DNA from: Antilocapra americana
Taxonomy: Eukaryota > Chordata > Mammalia > Artiodactyla > Antilocapridae
DNA length: 64,000 bases
Assembly: GCA_007570785.1 (NCBI GenBank)
Contig: ML664159.1
Coordinates: 5,675,987-5,739,986 of the forward strand
Direction of reading: 5' to 3'
Numbering within the stretch: the stretch's first letter is position 1; each line of letters starts with the position of its first letter. The notes under the pieces were generated by a model. That model had not been told where the DNA came from, searched no databases, and saw nothing but the letters and a program-made list of their open reading frames with translations. Position numbers and translations under genes: made by a program. This document shows, piece by piece, positions 22,141 to 34,249 of this stretch.

Positions 22141-22727
22141 GACCAAAATTGTTTTGACCCACTTCTTCAATGTATATACTCCTTTGGAATTCATCGGATG
22201 CTATGCTTGAAGACAGAACATACGGACATCACTGACCTCTGTATTCTTAGGTTCTTGCTCCTCTGGTGGATGTGCGTGGGGTTTCTGCCTGGCATGAGTT
22301 ACCCTTCCTAATAGCACCGATGTTCCCCTTAGGGAATTAGCTCTGCTGTTGTGTGTGATTTTGGTGGGAGGACAACTGCAAGTGGCTGACTCCTGTTCTA
22401 GAGACCTCAGCCCAGATTCTCCCTCCCCTGACACTGCTGCAAGTGGAGGAGCTCCCCTGGGACTTTGGGTCTAGTGCATTCCCTGTGAGGCCCTCAGGAG
22501 CAGTGGGAGGCCGCCTTGAGCTGGTGACAGCCGCTGAGCCCCTCCCACAAGGGGACCATGGCCATGGCCTCACCTTCCCAACCTTTTCCACCTCCCTGAG
22601 TTTCTCAGTGTCCATCTCCTGTTGATTCTGTGAGCTTAAGTCAGCTAGGGTTGGTTCTTATTGCTTTCAAATCAGGAACTCTAACTGATGAACCAGCTCA
22701 TCAGTCCCTGAACCAGGCCCTGATATG
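22141..22727. other. Intron DNA without recognised genes
   Basis: GC-rich at 22380-22620, with frames on both strands (92 codons minus, 60 plus) lacking any recognisable domain. Confidence 0.45.
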
Positions 22728-22912
22728 CTGGAAAAGATTGGGTGCAAAAGGAGAAGAGAGCAACAGAGGATGAGACGGTTGGATGGCATCACCGACTCAA
22801 TGGACATAAGTTTGAGGATACTCTGGAAGATAGTGAAGGACAAGGGAGCCCAGCATCCTGCAGTTCATGGGGTCGCAAAGAGTCAGACATGACTGAGCAA
22901 CAACAAACTGAT
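22728..22912 (+). repeat. BovB LINE 3' end
   Basis: Sense BovB tail: GAGGATGAGACGGTTGGATG, CATCACCGACTCAATGGACA and the terminal ATGACTGAGCAACAACAAAC. Confidence 0.9.
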
Positions 22913-23452
22913 AATAAAAAGCAGTCTCTAAACTTATGATCAGATTTAAACAGGACAGTTGTAGACCCAAGAGGACTAAGTACATACCTCTAAGGTATTT
23001 TGAATCTTTCACAGAATCATTGAGGTGAAATGTACCTTAGAGCTCAGCTGGTCCAAGGGAAGGGTAACTCACACTGGGCTCTCAGTTCCTTCCATCTTTA
23101 TAGGTAAGGAAATTACCACACAAAGTGAAGGAGGCTTTCATGGTGCTACAAACAGAACTTGCCACACTGACATCCTACACTGAGACCTCATGATTCATCT
23201 GCTCAGGGCATCTTAGCCTCCTGCCCTCCCTCAACTCTGATGCTGGTGCCTTGGTACCTGTTCATCGGGTGACTGGCCAGAAGTAAAGTCAGCGTCTGTA
23301 ACCCTGAAGAGCCTCGGTGGCCTTGGAAAGGAGCAAAGCTAACTGGACCACATAGGGCTTTGTCAACCTATGGCTGGTGGTATTAATATTAGAGCCAGTA
23401 TTCAAACACTGAGCTGAAAGGGGCCCTCTGATGCCAGTCCAATGTGTCCTTT

Positions 23453-23890
23453 GTTTTTTATTCTTTTTTAAAATTAATCTTTATTGGCGTATAATTGGAT
23501 TTTACAGTGTTGTTAGTTCCTGCTGTACAGCAAAGTGAATCATCTATACATACACATACATACATTCCCTCTTTTTTGGACTTGCTTCCCATTTAGGTCA
23601 TCACAGAGCACTGGATAGAGTTCTCTGTGCTATGCAATTGGTTCTCATTAGGTCTATATTTCATACGTAGTAGTGTATACACGTCAGTCTCGTCTATCTC
23701 AGCCCCCATCCTCTCCCTCCACCCCGGCATCCATATATTAGTTCTCTACATCTCTATCTCCATTTCTGCTTTTTAAGTAAGTTCATCTCTATTGTTTTTC
23801 TAGATTCCACATGTAAGAGTTGTTACACAGTACTTGTTTTCCTCTTTCTGCCTTATTTTACTCTCTGTGACAGTCTAGGTCTATCCACCG
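23453..23890 (-). mobile_element. 5'-truncated ruminant L1 insertion with 11-bp TSD
   Basis: ATGTGTCCTTT is perfectly duplicated at 23442-23452 and 23891-23901. Between the copies lies an antisense L1 3' UTR: TTATTGGCGTATAATTGGAT, CTGCTGTACAGCAAAGTGAA and CTCATTAGGTCTATATTTCA. The T-rich left end is the complement of the poly-A tail. This is a textbook target-primed insertion with no coding capacity left. Confidence 0.92.
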
Positions 23891-24269
23891 ATGTGTCCTT
23901 TTGATGCAGCTCAGACTGTGTTATACAGGAAGTAGTTATCAGCAGTCTCTGGAACCAGGTAGACCTGACTCAGAATAGTAATAGTAGCCTCTTTGTGATT
24001 AGGGACAAAAAAACAACTAACATTATAGTAGAAATCTCTTGTTTTTCATGAAAATTTTAAGACTGTTTTCTAGATCCCTCTTATTTTATAGAAATTGTGC
24101 TTTTATGTTGTCTAAGTGTAGCGAGGCTCTGAGCTTTGAAAGGGTAAATTTTCTGAATTCATTTTGGAGCAAAAGCTATATTTTAAAATTGCTTATGTGA
24201 AACTTTTCAGCGAAGTGAGAAGTCTACAATATGATGTCTGCCAAGACTTTCCTTAATATATGTCATTAT

Positions 24270-24520
24270 TGTTTTCTTCAGAGCTAAGCTTTATTCAGGC
24301 AGTGACTATAGATTGCATGTCTGCTGTGCTTTGGGTGTGGGAGGTAGAGACAGCAGAAGCTCACATGCTGCTGTCATGTCATTGGGCTTCTTGCCTTCAT
24401 GGAGCTTGCAGTCGAGTTGCAGAGACCCACATAAATCACATAAACACACAAATGTGCAGGTTCTGCTGAAAAAGGCCGTTATGCTGTGAGAACTGTAGAG
24501 ACGTGCCCTAAACCTGTTTT
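24270..24520 (-). repeat. L2 LINE 3'-end fragment
   Basis: The antisense L2 block CTTGCCTTCATGGAGCTTGC followed by AGTCGAGTTG, with ACATAAATCACATAAACACA after it, as in the L2 3' region. Confidence 0.65.
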
Positions 24521-24536
24521 AACGAGAGAAACAAAG

Positions 24537-24770
24537 CTGGTACTTATTGAGTGCCTACTGGGCAGGCACTGAGCTTTTCATGTATTTGCCTAATACACAT
24601 TGGGGCCAGGTGAACGCAGTTACTTCCATTTTATAGACAAAAGGAAAAAAAAAAAAAAAGCCCTGAAGTATATGGTGGGATCGCAGGGTTAGTACACATT
24701 CTTCTGGCCCCAAGGGCCATGTGCTTTCCACTTCAGCTAGAAACCACTATACCAACTGTTTGGAATATAG
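24537..24770 (-). repeat. MIR SINE
   Basis: Antisense MIR: TACTTATTGAGTGCCTACTG, CAGGCACTGAGCTTTTCATG and CCATTTTATAGACAAAAGG, with a 15-A run (about 24645-24659) inside. Confidence 0.75.
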
Positions 24771-25498
24771 CCCCCTAGCTTTCCATAACACAGTAACTGC
24801 TTATTTTTCTTGATGGCTATGACCACATCTAAATATCTGTGATCTTGTGATGTAGAATATCTACTTATGCCCACCTGTTTGTATTTGAGAAGTTTTCATA
24901 AACTGAAACTTTAAGTAATTAATAATTAGAAATTCATTTGAATATAAATGTGTGGCTTTATGTTTGTTTTCTCTCTTTTAAAGGTCCCTACCACCCACCC
25001 TCTGTGCTTACATTTAATCATCAAATCTATCCAGTTGTTAAGGCTCAGTCAAAAACCACCCAGCGTATTGGCTTGAAGGCGATGTAATGACCCTCTGGTT
25101 GAGTGGAAGCTCATGGAGAGAAAATTGCACTCCCCACCTTGACACTCAATCTTGAGGGAGTGGCTCCTCTTAAATTATTTTATGCAGAGAATGGGATGAG
25201 AGGTCCCTGAGGTTCCAGGCCACTCAGATGGATGGGGCATGCCTCAGGAGCCCTTATCATCAAGGCAATGCACCCAGAGAGCTTTTTCTCCAAAAATCCT
25301 GAGACCACATTCAGCAGTGGCTTTATCTGTGCCAATAGTTCTAAAAGAGACTATCACCTGAAGAACGAGGAAGAGGGACAAGGTTGGATATGGTGAAGTT
25401 GAACACACTGCATTCTGTGGTTTTGATTTTGCCCGTTCATGCACTTATTCATGTAATAGTCATTCACTCAGTAGTTGTGCTGGGCTAGACACTGAGAA
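24771..25498. other. Intron DNA without recognised genes
   Basis: AT-rich, then mixed. The last 60 bp before the BovB (GCACTTATTCATGTAATAGT, GGGCTAGACACTGAGAAG) resemble a degraded L2/MIR end. Confidence 0.45.
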
Positions 25499-25625
25499 GT
25501 TGTTGTTCAGTCACTAAGTCGTGTCTGAGTCTTTATGACCCCATGGACTGCAGCACACCAAGCTTCCCTGACCTTCACTATCTCTTAGAGTTTGCTCAAA
25601 CTCGTGGAGTTTGCTCAAGAGAGCA
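25499..25625 (-). repeat. BovB LINE 3'-terminal fragment
   Basis: GTTGTTGTTCAGTCACTAAG, then GACCCCATGGACTGCAGCAC and TTTGCTCAAACTCGTGGAGT: the last ~115 bp of BovB in antisense. A GAGTTTGCTCAA motif repeats at its right edge. Confidence 0.85.
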
Positions 25626-25956
25626 GTGACCCTGCCCAAATGGCATAGTTATTTTGGTGAGGGAGGTGGGCATTAAACAACTTACTCAGCTTAATATCCA
25701 AAGTAAGTGCTATGGAGGAGAGGTGCAGGGGGCAGAGGCAGTGGGGGAGGACAATGGAGTGGAGATCTGGGGAGGAGAGAGCCCTGCACAAGCGGGGGCT
25801 AGAAAGAGCTACCCAGGTGGAAGGGCTGTGGAGCAGGAGGGAGTTTGGAAAGGCACATGGAAATCAGCCAGGAGGATCTTGATCAAAATCACTCTCTTTC
25901 TCAGCAAACATCCCAGCTTTTTGAGTCTGGAACTTTTAGAACTTTCCACCACCACT

Positions 25957-26015
25957 CTTTTTTTTTTTTTTTTTACTTGTTTTTGCCATACAATGTCATG
26001 ATATCACCATGGGTT
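25957..26015 (-). repeat. Short ruminant L1 tail fragment
   Basis: A poly-T run, then TTTTTGCCATACAATGTCAT and ATCACCATGGG, the same motif that starts the larger L1 near 49815 (TTTTGCCATACATTGACATG). Confidence 0.65.
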
Positions 26016-26539
26016 TACTCTTAAAGCCATCTTTTTCACAATAAAATCACCATGCAGTTTTCCTATAATAAATTTTTAAACTGTTCATGCTGTAAGGAGT
26101 TTAATAAAAGAGGCAATGTTTGAAATGCCATTTTCTTGAACCCAGAGAATGGGGGTACAGTGGGGAATGGAGCCTTTTAGGAAAATAAGAGGAAAGAAGC
26201 TACTTAAATTCAGAGGTGAATTAATGTTAAACTTCTCAGGCTTGGTTTAAAGGAGTTGGTGTATTGGTGGGTTTTCTGCTCAGGTCTCCTGGTTGCTGTG
26301 GGCTGGGAATATGTTAAAAACAGGAGTTCCAGCGTTTTTCCTCAGGAGCTGTTTGTGCTTTAGACACACTAACCCAGGATGGGGTAGAAATGTTAACATG
26401 TCAGATGCTCACAGGTTTCAGGGCAGGAGGTCAGGCATTCTGATGCTGGCCGTGTGAGCACTCCATCCTAGGAATTCTTTTCAGAAATCCCCAAAATGCT
26501 CTACAGGCAGGTCCAGGGAAATCAAAGCTATGGTTTTTT
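26016..26539. other. Intron DNA without recognised genes
   Basis: Unique-looking. No repeats or coding signals were recognised. Confidence 0.5.
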
Positions 26540-26975
26540 TTTTTTCCCCCATTAATCATCTATGGATGTAAAGTTGGACCATAAAGAAGGCTGAGGGCTG
26601 AAGAATTGATGCTTTCGAATTGTGGTGCTGAAGAAGACTTTTGAGAGTCACTTGGACAGCAAGGAGATCAAACCAATTGATCCTAAAGAAAATCAACCCT
26701 GAATATTCACTGGAAGGATTGATGCTGAAGCTGAAGCTTCAATACTTTGACCACCTGATGTGAAGAGCCAACTCACTGGAAAAGACCCTGATGCTGGGAA
26801 ATATTAAAGGCAAAATGAGAAGGGCAGCAGATGATGAGATGGTTAGATAGCATCACAGACTCAATGAACATGAATTTGAGCAAACTCCGGAGACAGTAAA
26901 GGACAGAGGAGCCTGGAGTGCTGCAGTATATGGGGTTGCAAAGAGTTGGACACATCTTAGCAACTGAACAACAAC
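26540..26975 (+). repeat. BovB LINE 3' end
   Basis: Sense BovB late ORF and tail: AGAATTGATGCTTTCGAATT, GAGATCAAACCAATTGATCC, CACCTGATGTGAAGAGCCAA and the GCAACTGAACAACAACC end. Stops and frameshifts break the frame. Confidence 0.92.
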
Positions 26976-27657
26976 CAGGAAGGTTAGAGAAACCCCTCCC
27001 CTCCCCCAACCATCCAATTTGAGATGACTGGATCTGGAGCCTTAGTTAGGAGCTATAGGGTAACTACCATGTCTGAGCAGGACCAGAGAATAGTATGAGC
27101 TGAGGTAAAGCTTAATCCTCTCTCTACCCACCCACGATGAAAAACTGTTGAACGTCAAATAGGGTTTTCAACTTTAAAATGAAAATATTTCCTGCCACAT
27201 ATCAAGTTGAACAAGTTCACACCTGTTCATATGGTCCTTGGTTAGTAGAAGGAATGAAAAAGAAGAACTGTGTGCCTTTGAGCTAAGGCGTTTTAAATAC
27301 TTATTACAGTGATTCACTTTCCAGCATTCACCTTCATTGCAGTTTTCCTTTCATCTTGACACTGTAAGTAATGCATGAACCTTCCCTATGGAACACTGCA
27401 AATCTCACTTAAATGGTAAAAACGTCTCCAGCTCAGGCCCATTTGCTACTCAAGAAATAGGAGATGTTTCTGTCAGGTTACAGCCGAAGGATTCCTTGTA
27501 ACATGGGTACCTACCATTGGCATCCGTCACTCTTTTCCTTTAACCAATGGTTTCTGTTCTTTCAGTTATCCTAAAACTGATGGAAAAATAAATGGCTTCA
27601 TAGCATTGTGCTGGGACTGAGAAAATTGTTTATACATCTCCATCAAAAACAAAACTT
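26976..27657. other. Intron DNA without recognised genes
   Basis: AT-rich unique-looking sequence. Confidence 0.5.
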
Positions 27658-27795
27658 CAAGAACTTCCCTGGCACTCCAGTGGGGGTACAGGTTCAGATC
27701 CCTGGTTAGGGAACTAAGATCCCACGTGCCTCTCGGCCAAAACCCCCAAAACATAAAACAGAAGCAATATTGTAACAAATTCAATTAAGACTTTT
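27658..27795 (+). repeat. CHR-type SINE with unusual shared 3' tail
   Basis: Head GAACTTCCCTGGCACTCCAG, then CCCTGGTTAGGGAACTAAGA and GATCCCACGTGCC. Its tail (AGCAATATTGTAACAAATTC, then AATTAAGACTTTTAAAAAA) closely matches the SINE tail at 62660-62710, so both belong to one tail-bearing subfamily. Confidence 0.82.
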
Positions 27796-28872
27796 AAAAA
27801 ACTGCAAGTGCTTTAATACTATGTAAAAATCACAAAACCAATCTGAATTTTCTCTTTAGTATACCTCCTTTGCTTTATAACCTAGAGATTGAACTAGAGC
27901 TAGAGGTAATGAACTAGACAAAGGTTTGCATGTTTTTTTTCCCCCCCAAACACTCTCACCTGTTAAAAAAGAAAAAAGTTTTAGGGAGGACTCAAAGGTC
28001 CATATTACTTTTTTAAAAATCACAATTATGTATTATTCAGGTTATGTATCCACCCACCAAAGGCAATACACTTAAAATGCCATATCAGAGCAGTTGTGCA
28101 ACTTCTCAATTTGATAGCTTTTCTGAAAAGTGTAACCATGCATCCATAAATGTAATGAGAGCTTTTTTCATATTAAAGGCATGTTACTGGGAGATGGAAT
28201 GTTTCCTTCTCCCTCCATAACTGCACAGTGATTAAATATTGACTAGGAGCCAGGAGTTGACAGCCCTCGGCCTCACTCTGGTAAATGCTGATGTGTGAGG
28301 CTGAATGTAAATACAGAGTCATCCCCACAGGGCCACGGTTTCCTGTTGGGAGGTGGGGAGCGGCAAGCAGGGTGTTATGCATGAGGTGTCAAATTCCAGG
28401 TCTCAATAGAAGGATATAATTTGAAACAAGTAATTCCTTAAAAAGCAACCTAACTCTGTCAAAAGAAAAATATATTTTCCTAATCAATCTGAATAATAAA
28501 GAGGATGTTAGTCAGAAGTTTTAACAAAACATCCAGGGTATCCACTGAACACTGCTTCTTGCAGAAACAAAAGAGCTGTCTGGCACTGGAACGGCTTATT
28601 CTTTCACTGACAGTGATTACTTGGTTTCTATGAAACAGATTGGTTGAAATCATCAGATTTATTTCTGTGATACTCACTTGATTCGGAAATTTCAATACGT
28701 CATCTATAGCTTTCTTGTGTGTGTATTTTTTATTGTTATTTTAAACAGTCTGACCACTGAAAACACACAATTAGCTATTTCTGTCCTTCTTTGGGGGGAG
28801 GGGAAGGGAAATGAGATGTTCTGCTTGGTTTCTATAAGAAAATAGTGTTCATTTCATTTTTTTCTGTTAATA
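27796..28872. other. Repeat-poor intron DNA
   Basis: Over 1 kb of AT-rich sequence with no recognised transposon, including a smooth unique block at about 28430-28760. No coding segment was seen; it could hold conserved non-coding DNA. Confidence 0.45.
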
Positions 28873-29056
28873 AGGTCCAGGTAAAGAATCTACCTGCAAT
28901 GCAAGAGACCCAGGTTCAATTCCTGGTTTGGGAAGATCCCCTGGAGAAGGAAATGGCAACCCACTCCAGTATTCTTGCTTGGAGAATCCCATAGACAGAG
29001 GATCTTGGTGGGCTACAGACAGTGGGATTGCAAACAGTCAGACACAGCTGATTGAC

Positions 29057-29058
<2 letters not shown>
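28873..29058 (+). repeat. Bov-tA SINE, 5'-truncated
   Basis: Begins within the tRNA-like head (CAGGTAAAGAATCTACCTGC) and keeps the body CCACTCCAGTATTCTTGCTT. It ends at GATTGACTAA, where the (AC)n run starts. Confidence 0.92.

Positions 29059-29093
<35 letters not shown>
29059..29093. repeat. (AC)17 microsatellite
   Basis: An uninterrupted AC dinucleotide run that grew from the A-rich 3' tail of the adjacent Bov-tA. Confidence 0.97.
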
Positions 29094-29095
<2 letters not shown>

Positions 29096-30593
29096 ATCTA
29101 ATTATTTTTATTCTAAGACATTTAAATGATGCAGCAAATACCTAGAATTTGTTTCAAAATAGCTCCCATCCAGGCTGAAGGTAGACTATGACCTTTTGTC
29201 TAACCTGCAGCCTGTTTTGTTTCTTTGGGTTTAGGTTGTCTTTCAAACCCTGGAAGCTGCTGAGGCACCTTCCTCTGATTTTCCAATCCTTGTTCATCTC
29301 CCACACATTCACCCACACTTGGCTCACGGCTGTACATTCAGACCCCGGGATGTGAGTGTCAGCCTGTGGAGGACCCTGCCCCAGAATCTGTTCTTGGCTG
29401 AGTGTCTCCTGGGCTGAATGGACTCCTACTGAATGATGGATCCCTTTCCTTAAATTCTATGTTTTTAAGGTAAGTGGAGAGCAAATCCAATAGACTAATT
29501 GTTAGTGTTTTCTCCTCCCAAAAAACACCTTTGTGGCTTAACTGGGCTTTCAGAGATTCAACCAAGGACTGACGACTCTGTTGAAGAGGCAGCTATTAGC
29601 CCAGAGACCTCCTGTCTCCCGCTGCACTGGGCCCAGACCTCCTCAGCTCAGTCTCAGCTGGTCAGCCAGCATGGAACATCTGGCATGGTTTCCATGACAC
29701 TTGACTTGGCCTTCAGTAGGTGGGATGGAGAAGGTTAGCCAAGGAATGTTTACTTTTTCCGATTTCATGTGGCAGATAGAATTACCACCCCTGAGATTTC
29801 AAAATGGTATACTTATCAAAATCTGAAATTAATCAACATTTTTGCTCTTTCTCCAGAGAAAGAAAGGTCTGTGAACACCTTAACTTTATCTACTTTCTGT
29901 CTGACTTACATAATTTTGGTAGGCACATATTATAATTTTTAATAAATGTTATTCATTAAAAAATAAATAGGTTAATGAAGGTGACTTGACCCCTGCTCAG
30001 AATAGTCTGCTTCGCCTGGACTTCTTTCTTCATTAGCTGTCCCGCTGAGTGGCTAACACAGAAGTAGAGGGGGAACATCCTTGTCCCGGAGTTCCAGGAA
30101 AGTACATTTTTTTAAAGAGACTCTCTGGATTGATGTATTGGGGCAGAAATGCTAAAACGGACAATATTTGAGATGAAGTTTTCAACTTCACTCTTTCCAG
30201 AAAAGCAGTGTACTGATAAGAATCTACTGAGATACAAGGCCTAGCAGAAATGACAAGATGCAGTCACCAGGCTCATGGCACTTAAACCAGTGGCTCCTGT
30301 GGATAGAACAGAATCTTAAGAATGGCCTGCTGAGTGCTGAGCATGCTTTCACTTGTAAGAAATTAAACTCAGAAACACTAAACACAATTCCTTGATGTGA
30401 TTTCCTGTTGGTTCATCTATATACGCTAGAAGATTCCTGAGGAGAGGTTTATTGCTCACCGGAATTTAGTGCAAGTGTCCTCCAACAGTGTTGACTGTTT
30501 GCTAAGAGCCCCCTCTCAGAGCCAAATTATCCACTTCCCTTTCCTAGTGAGTTTAACGCAGATCATGCATTTATCAAAAAAATATAGAAACAG
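29094..30593. other. Intron DNA without recognised genes
   Basis: Mixed unique-looking DNA. Short frames near 29359-29738 carry no recognisable domain. Confidence 0.5.
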
Positions 30594-30755
30594 GGACTTC
30601 CCCAGCAGTCCAGTGGTTAAGAATCTTCCTTCCAATGCAGGGGCTCGGGTTTGATCCCTGATTGGGGAGCAAAGATCCCACACACCGTGGGGAGACTAAG
30701 CCCAAACACCACTGAGCAATCCCAATATAGCCAAAAATAAATACATATTTTTAAA
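30594..30755 (+). repeat. CHR-type SINE
   Basis: GGGACTTCCCCAGCAGTCCA head, GTTTGATCCCTGATTGGGGA box and AGCCAAAAATAAATACATAT tail. Confidence 0.88.
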
Positions 30756-30774
30756 ATATATATATATATATATA
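30756..30774. repeat. (AT)n microsatellite at a SINE tail
   Basis: About nine AT units directly after the A-rich end of the preceding CHR SINE. Confidence 0.9.
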
Positions 30775-30857
30775 CATATGTACATAGAAAGAGCCTATTA
30801 TAGGCTGGGCACTGAGCATACAGTACTAGAAGAAACAGGTAGAATCCTAGTCCTTAT

Positions 30858-30976
30858 GTAGTACTCAGTCATGTCTGACTTTTTGCAACCCCATGGACTG
30901 TAGCCTGCCAGACTCTTCTGTCCATGGGATTTCCCAGCCAAGAATACTGGAGTGGGTTGTCATTTCCTTCTCCAAG
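30858..30976 (-). repeat. Bov-tA SINE fragment
   Basis: ACTCAGTCATGTCTGACTTT to GTTGTCATTTCCTTCTCCAA. Only the 3' half is present. The flank (AGGCTGGGCACTGAGCATAC on the left) resembles an old L2 fragment. Confidence 0.9.
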
Positions 30977-31015
30977 TCCTGATGTAGACACATACCTTAA
31001 GCCTATGAACCACCC

Positions 31016-31455
31016 TGTATTAGTCAGAATTCTCCAGAGAAACAAAACCAATAGGATGTGTTCGTTTTTGCCTGCCTGTCTTTCGATCTATCTATCTATC
31101 TATCAATCTAGAGATTTAAGGAAATAACTTTGGTCCAGGCTGCCAAGTCTGAAATCTACAGGACAGGCCACCAGGAGTTGATGTTTGAACTTTGAGTCCA
31201 AAGGCAGTCTGGAAACAGTTCCTTCCTTGTCAGGGGACCCCAGAATTTTTTCTCTTAAGGCCTTCAGCTGATTAGATGAGTCTGCCCCACATTGTGGAGG
31301 ATAATCTGCTTTACACAAAGCCCATGAAGTTAAATCTTAATCACATCTAAAAAAAAAAAAAACAAAAAAACCTTCACAGCAGCATCTAGACTGGCCTTTG
31401 ACCAAACAACTGGGCCCCATGGCCTAGTCAAGTTGACACACAAAATTAACCATCA
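31016..31455 (+). repeat. MLT2-type (ERVL) solo LTR
   Basis: Starts TGTATTAGTCAGAATTCTCC with AGAGAAACAAAACCAATAGG, has the CAGCTGATTAGATGAGTCTG and AATCTGCTTTACACA blocks, and ends TCAAGTTGACACACAAAATT-AACCATCA. No internal retroviral genes adjoin it, so it is a solo LTR. A (TATC)n run at 31086-31104 and an A-rich run near 31350-31370 lie inside. Confidence 0.85.
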
Positions 31456-31489
31456 GTCCCCTCCTACCACCCCCAAGTGACTATGTCAT

Positions 31490-31675
31490 TTCAATTTAAT
31501 GACTCTCAGACTTAAGCAGGCATCAGAATCCCTGGAGTGCTTGTTAAAGCAGAGTGCTGGCTCCCGTTCCCTTGATTCAGGAGGTCTGGGATGGGGCCCA
31601 AGAATTTGCAGTTTTAACAAGTCCCAGGTGATGCCGGTGTTGCTGATGCAGGGACCACACTTTGAGAACAAACTG
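31490..31675 (+). repeat. MER5-type (hAT-Charlie) non-autonomous DNA transposon
   Basis: CTCAGACTTAAGCAGGCATC, GAATCCCTGGAGTGCTTGTT and TTTTAACAAGTCCCAGGTGA follow the MER5A order, with degenerate terminal inverted repeats (AATGACTCTCAGAC / TTTGAGAAC). Confidence 0.75.
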
Positions 31676-32875
31676 CTTCATGTAATCCAGAGGCCGCCCC
31701 TTCCCCTCATGGTTCAGAGACTGACTTTGTGATCATAAGAAAGGTTTTTACTTCTCAGGGATGGACCCAAATGAACCCAGAATACAAAGCTGCTGTGCAA
31801 AACATCAATGCAAGGATGTATATTAACCACCATAGTGGTTAGAATAATTGTATCAGCTTGGGAGGGGTAGTCTCCCATCGGGCCACTTCATGGAACAATA
31901 AGCAGTGATCAGAGGGAGCTGGAGAATCAGAGCCAGGGAATAGGAATGATTGACTATTTGCTACGGTCTCCTCACCACAAGGTCAGTCATGTTCTCAGGG
32001 TCCTGTGGCCAAGGTCTTCTCTCCCTGGACCTTGAACAAGGATTAAGACAGGGCTATTGTTTAAGGAATGGATGCCCTAAGTGGACAGCTTGTTTGTACT
32101 GATCTGAAAGAATGCTTCTCTCTGCACTGCAAACTCTACTCAGCAGTGGGGCTCAAAGTCCACAGAGATTGGAAATACTTGTAGTAAATCATTAAAAATT
32201 TACTGTTTATAGTAACTTTTCATTAGCTATAACTCATACCGTTTTTTATGAAAGAAAAGACTGGGCAGCATTAGAACTGGCTAGTGTGTGTCCTTTATAT
32301 GTTGGGTAGCCTTTCATGATTGTACTTTGAATTTACAATCTCCCCTTCAATGGCTATTTCCACCTTCCTTTGTACATTATGGGGATTTGAGTTTGAAAAA
32401 AAAAACCAGTTACACATTTCATATTTTCAAAATCTTCCATGTCCATTTAGAAGCTAATTTCCCCTGAGTTTTGGCTTTCTGCCTCCATTGTGCTATTTTT
32501 AGATTTTTATTAATAGTTAATTTAAGAATGGGATTCTTTGCTTAATAGGGACCTTTGAACTGAATTGTGTTGCAAAAGCGTTGTGTTTATATTGTTTCAG
32601 TGTTCTTTTTTTAAGGAGTTCTGCAGTTGCCTTCCTCAGTATGAAAAGTTTGGTCTTTTGTGGAAAGGCAGACCCTTAAAGCTGGTTCTTAGAAATCTGT
32701 GAGCTAAATTGCCATCACCCCAACTCACCTAGCCAGTCTTTCTAAATAAATAGCCTTCGGATGTGAGGGTAGGTGGCGGCAGCTGCCCCTGGGTTATTGT
32801 CCCCAGATCTCAGTGCAGATAAGAAGTATATCCACATGAATCTCAGCGACAAGGCAAAGGCAGGTGCATGGTGCC
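31676..32875. other. Repeat-poor intron DNA
   Basis: The 32130-32720 stretch is AT-rich and free of recognised repeats. No coding signals were found. Confidence 0.45.
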
Positions 32876-33068
32876 TGTTACGTCGCCTCAGTCATGTCCG
32901 ACGCTTTGGACCATAGCCTCTGTCCATGGGATTCTCCAGGCATGAATATTGGAGCGGGTTGCCATCCTCCTCCAGGGGATTTTTCCAACCCAGGGACCAA
33001 ACCCGAGTCATTTAAGTCTCCTGCATTAGCAGGCAGGTTCTTTACTATTAGTGCCACCTGGAAATCCC
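32876..33068 (-). repeat. Bov-tA SINE
   Basis: Antisense body CCTCAGTCATGTCCGACGCT, GGCATGAATATTGGAGCGGG and the head complement AGGTTCTTTACTATTAGTGC. Confidence 0.92.
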
Positions 33069-33757
33069 ACCAGTCTAGGGTCCAGTTAGCAAACAGAAGG
33101 CAGTCTAGGAATTTCAAGGAACTGGCTTAATGCAGGGAACTGCTTACACGGGTGAAGGGAGGCTGACCGAGCAAAAAGCGCACATCGAGGTAACCCAGGG
33201 ACACAAACTGGCAGAAATGGTGTTACCAGAATCTTCCTGGGAGGTGCCTCGTGTGGTTAAGGCACAGCCCCTGGAGGACATGGCATGCCTTGAGGAGCAT
33301 CCTGGGGCTGGGAAGCCAGCAGTCACAGTCAGATCACAGGAGACCACACCAGGGGTGGCGCTCTGTAGCCACCAGAGGAACGGACCTCACTGAGCACATC
33401 CCTCTCGCCTCCCATTGGCCAGCCTCCCACTGGGGCTTCCCGTGGACAGGATCTCGCGAGAAGACAAGTGGCAGAGGCTCGTGAGATGTGGTTTGCAGAG
33501 TCTCAGTCTCAGCATCATACAGCAGAGACCTTCTGTGGCTTTCTTCGTTTTCTTTCCTTGTTATGATGGTCTTTACTGTCTGTTTTATTCATTTATTTCT
33601 ATGAAAAAACAGTATCTCAAGTGAGAGTAATGTTAGTGCTAGAGAGATCTCCAAGAACAAGGGAGGAAATCTATTAATCCGTTTAGCTGGTCTTACCGAT
33701 GCTTCCCCAGTCATTATTAGGAAACACTTTTATATTAATGAGGGAAAGAAAAATCTC
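33069..33757. other. Intron DNA, possible unclassified old repeat
   Basis: The 33069-33500 part (TCCAGTTAGCAAACAGAAGG, GGGAACTGCTTACACGGGTG) has the look of an old LTR-like element, but I cannot name it. Small frames on both strands are not convincing. Confidence 0.35.
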
Positions 33758-33882
33758 TATTTATTTCTTTAGTGGCCGCAGCAGGCAGCATGTAGGATCT
33801 TAGTTCTCCAACCAGGTATCAAGCTGCTGCCCCCTGCAGTGGGAGCACAGAATCTTAACCACTGGACCACCAGGGGAGCCTC
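33758..33882 (-). repeat. CHR-type SINE fragment
   Basis: Antisense: TGTAGGATCTTAGTTCTCCA, CCCCCTGCAGTGGGAGCACA and TTAACCACTGGACCACCAGG. Confidence 0.88.
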
Positions 33883-34249
33883 AGTCTCAATTTATTTTTA
33901 ATGTCTAAGTTTCCTGGAGACTAGAATGACTGTGTATGTTATCATTTTACTTTTGAGATTTTAAGTCTCATTCTTATTTGGGTATAAAAGTATGTTCTCA
34001 TAAGAACCATTCTTGCATATGTATCTATCTTGTGTCTAGAAAATGACTCATTTTTCTCCTAAAGATTAGATTTCCATGGGCATCACTTTTTGCTACAATT
34101 CCTTTGTTTGTTCATTTCAGAGATGATGGAGTTGGCAGTGATAATGCCTTCCTTGTGTTGGTTTCAGTTCAGCTGAACAACCCTTTAGCAGGGCTTGTCC
34201 AATGCCAGGCTGTATCCTGAAGGCAAGGAGGCAGAGGAGGTGGGCAATG

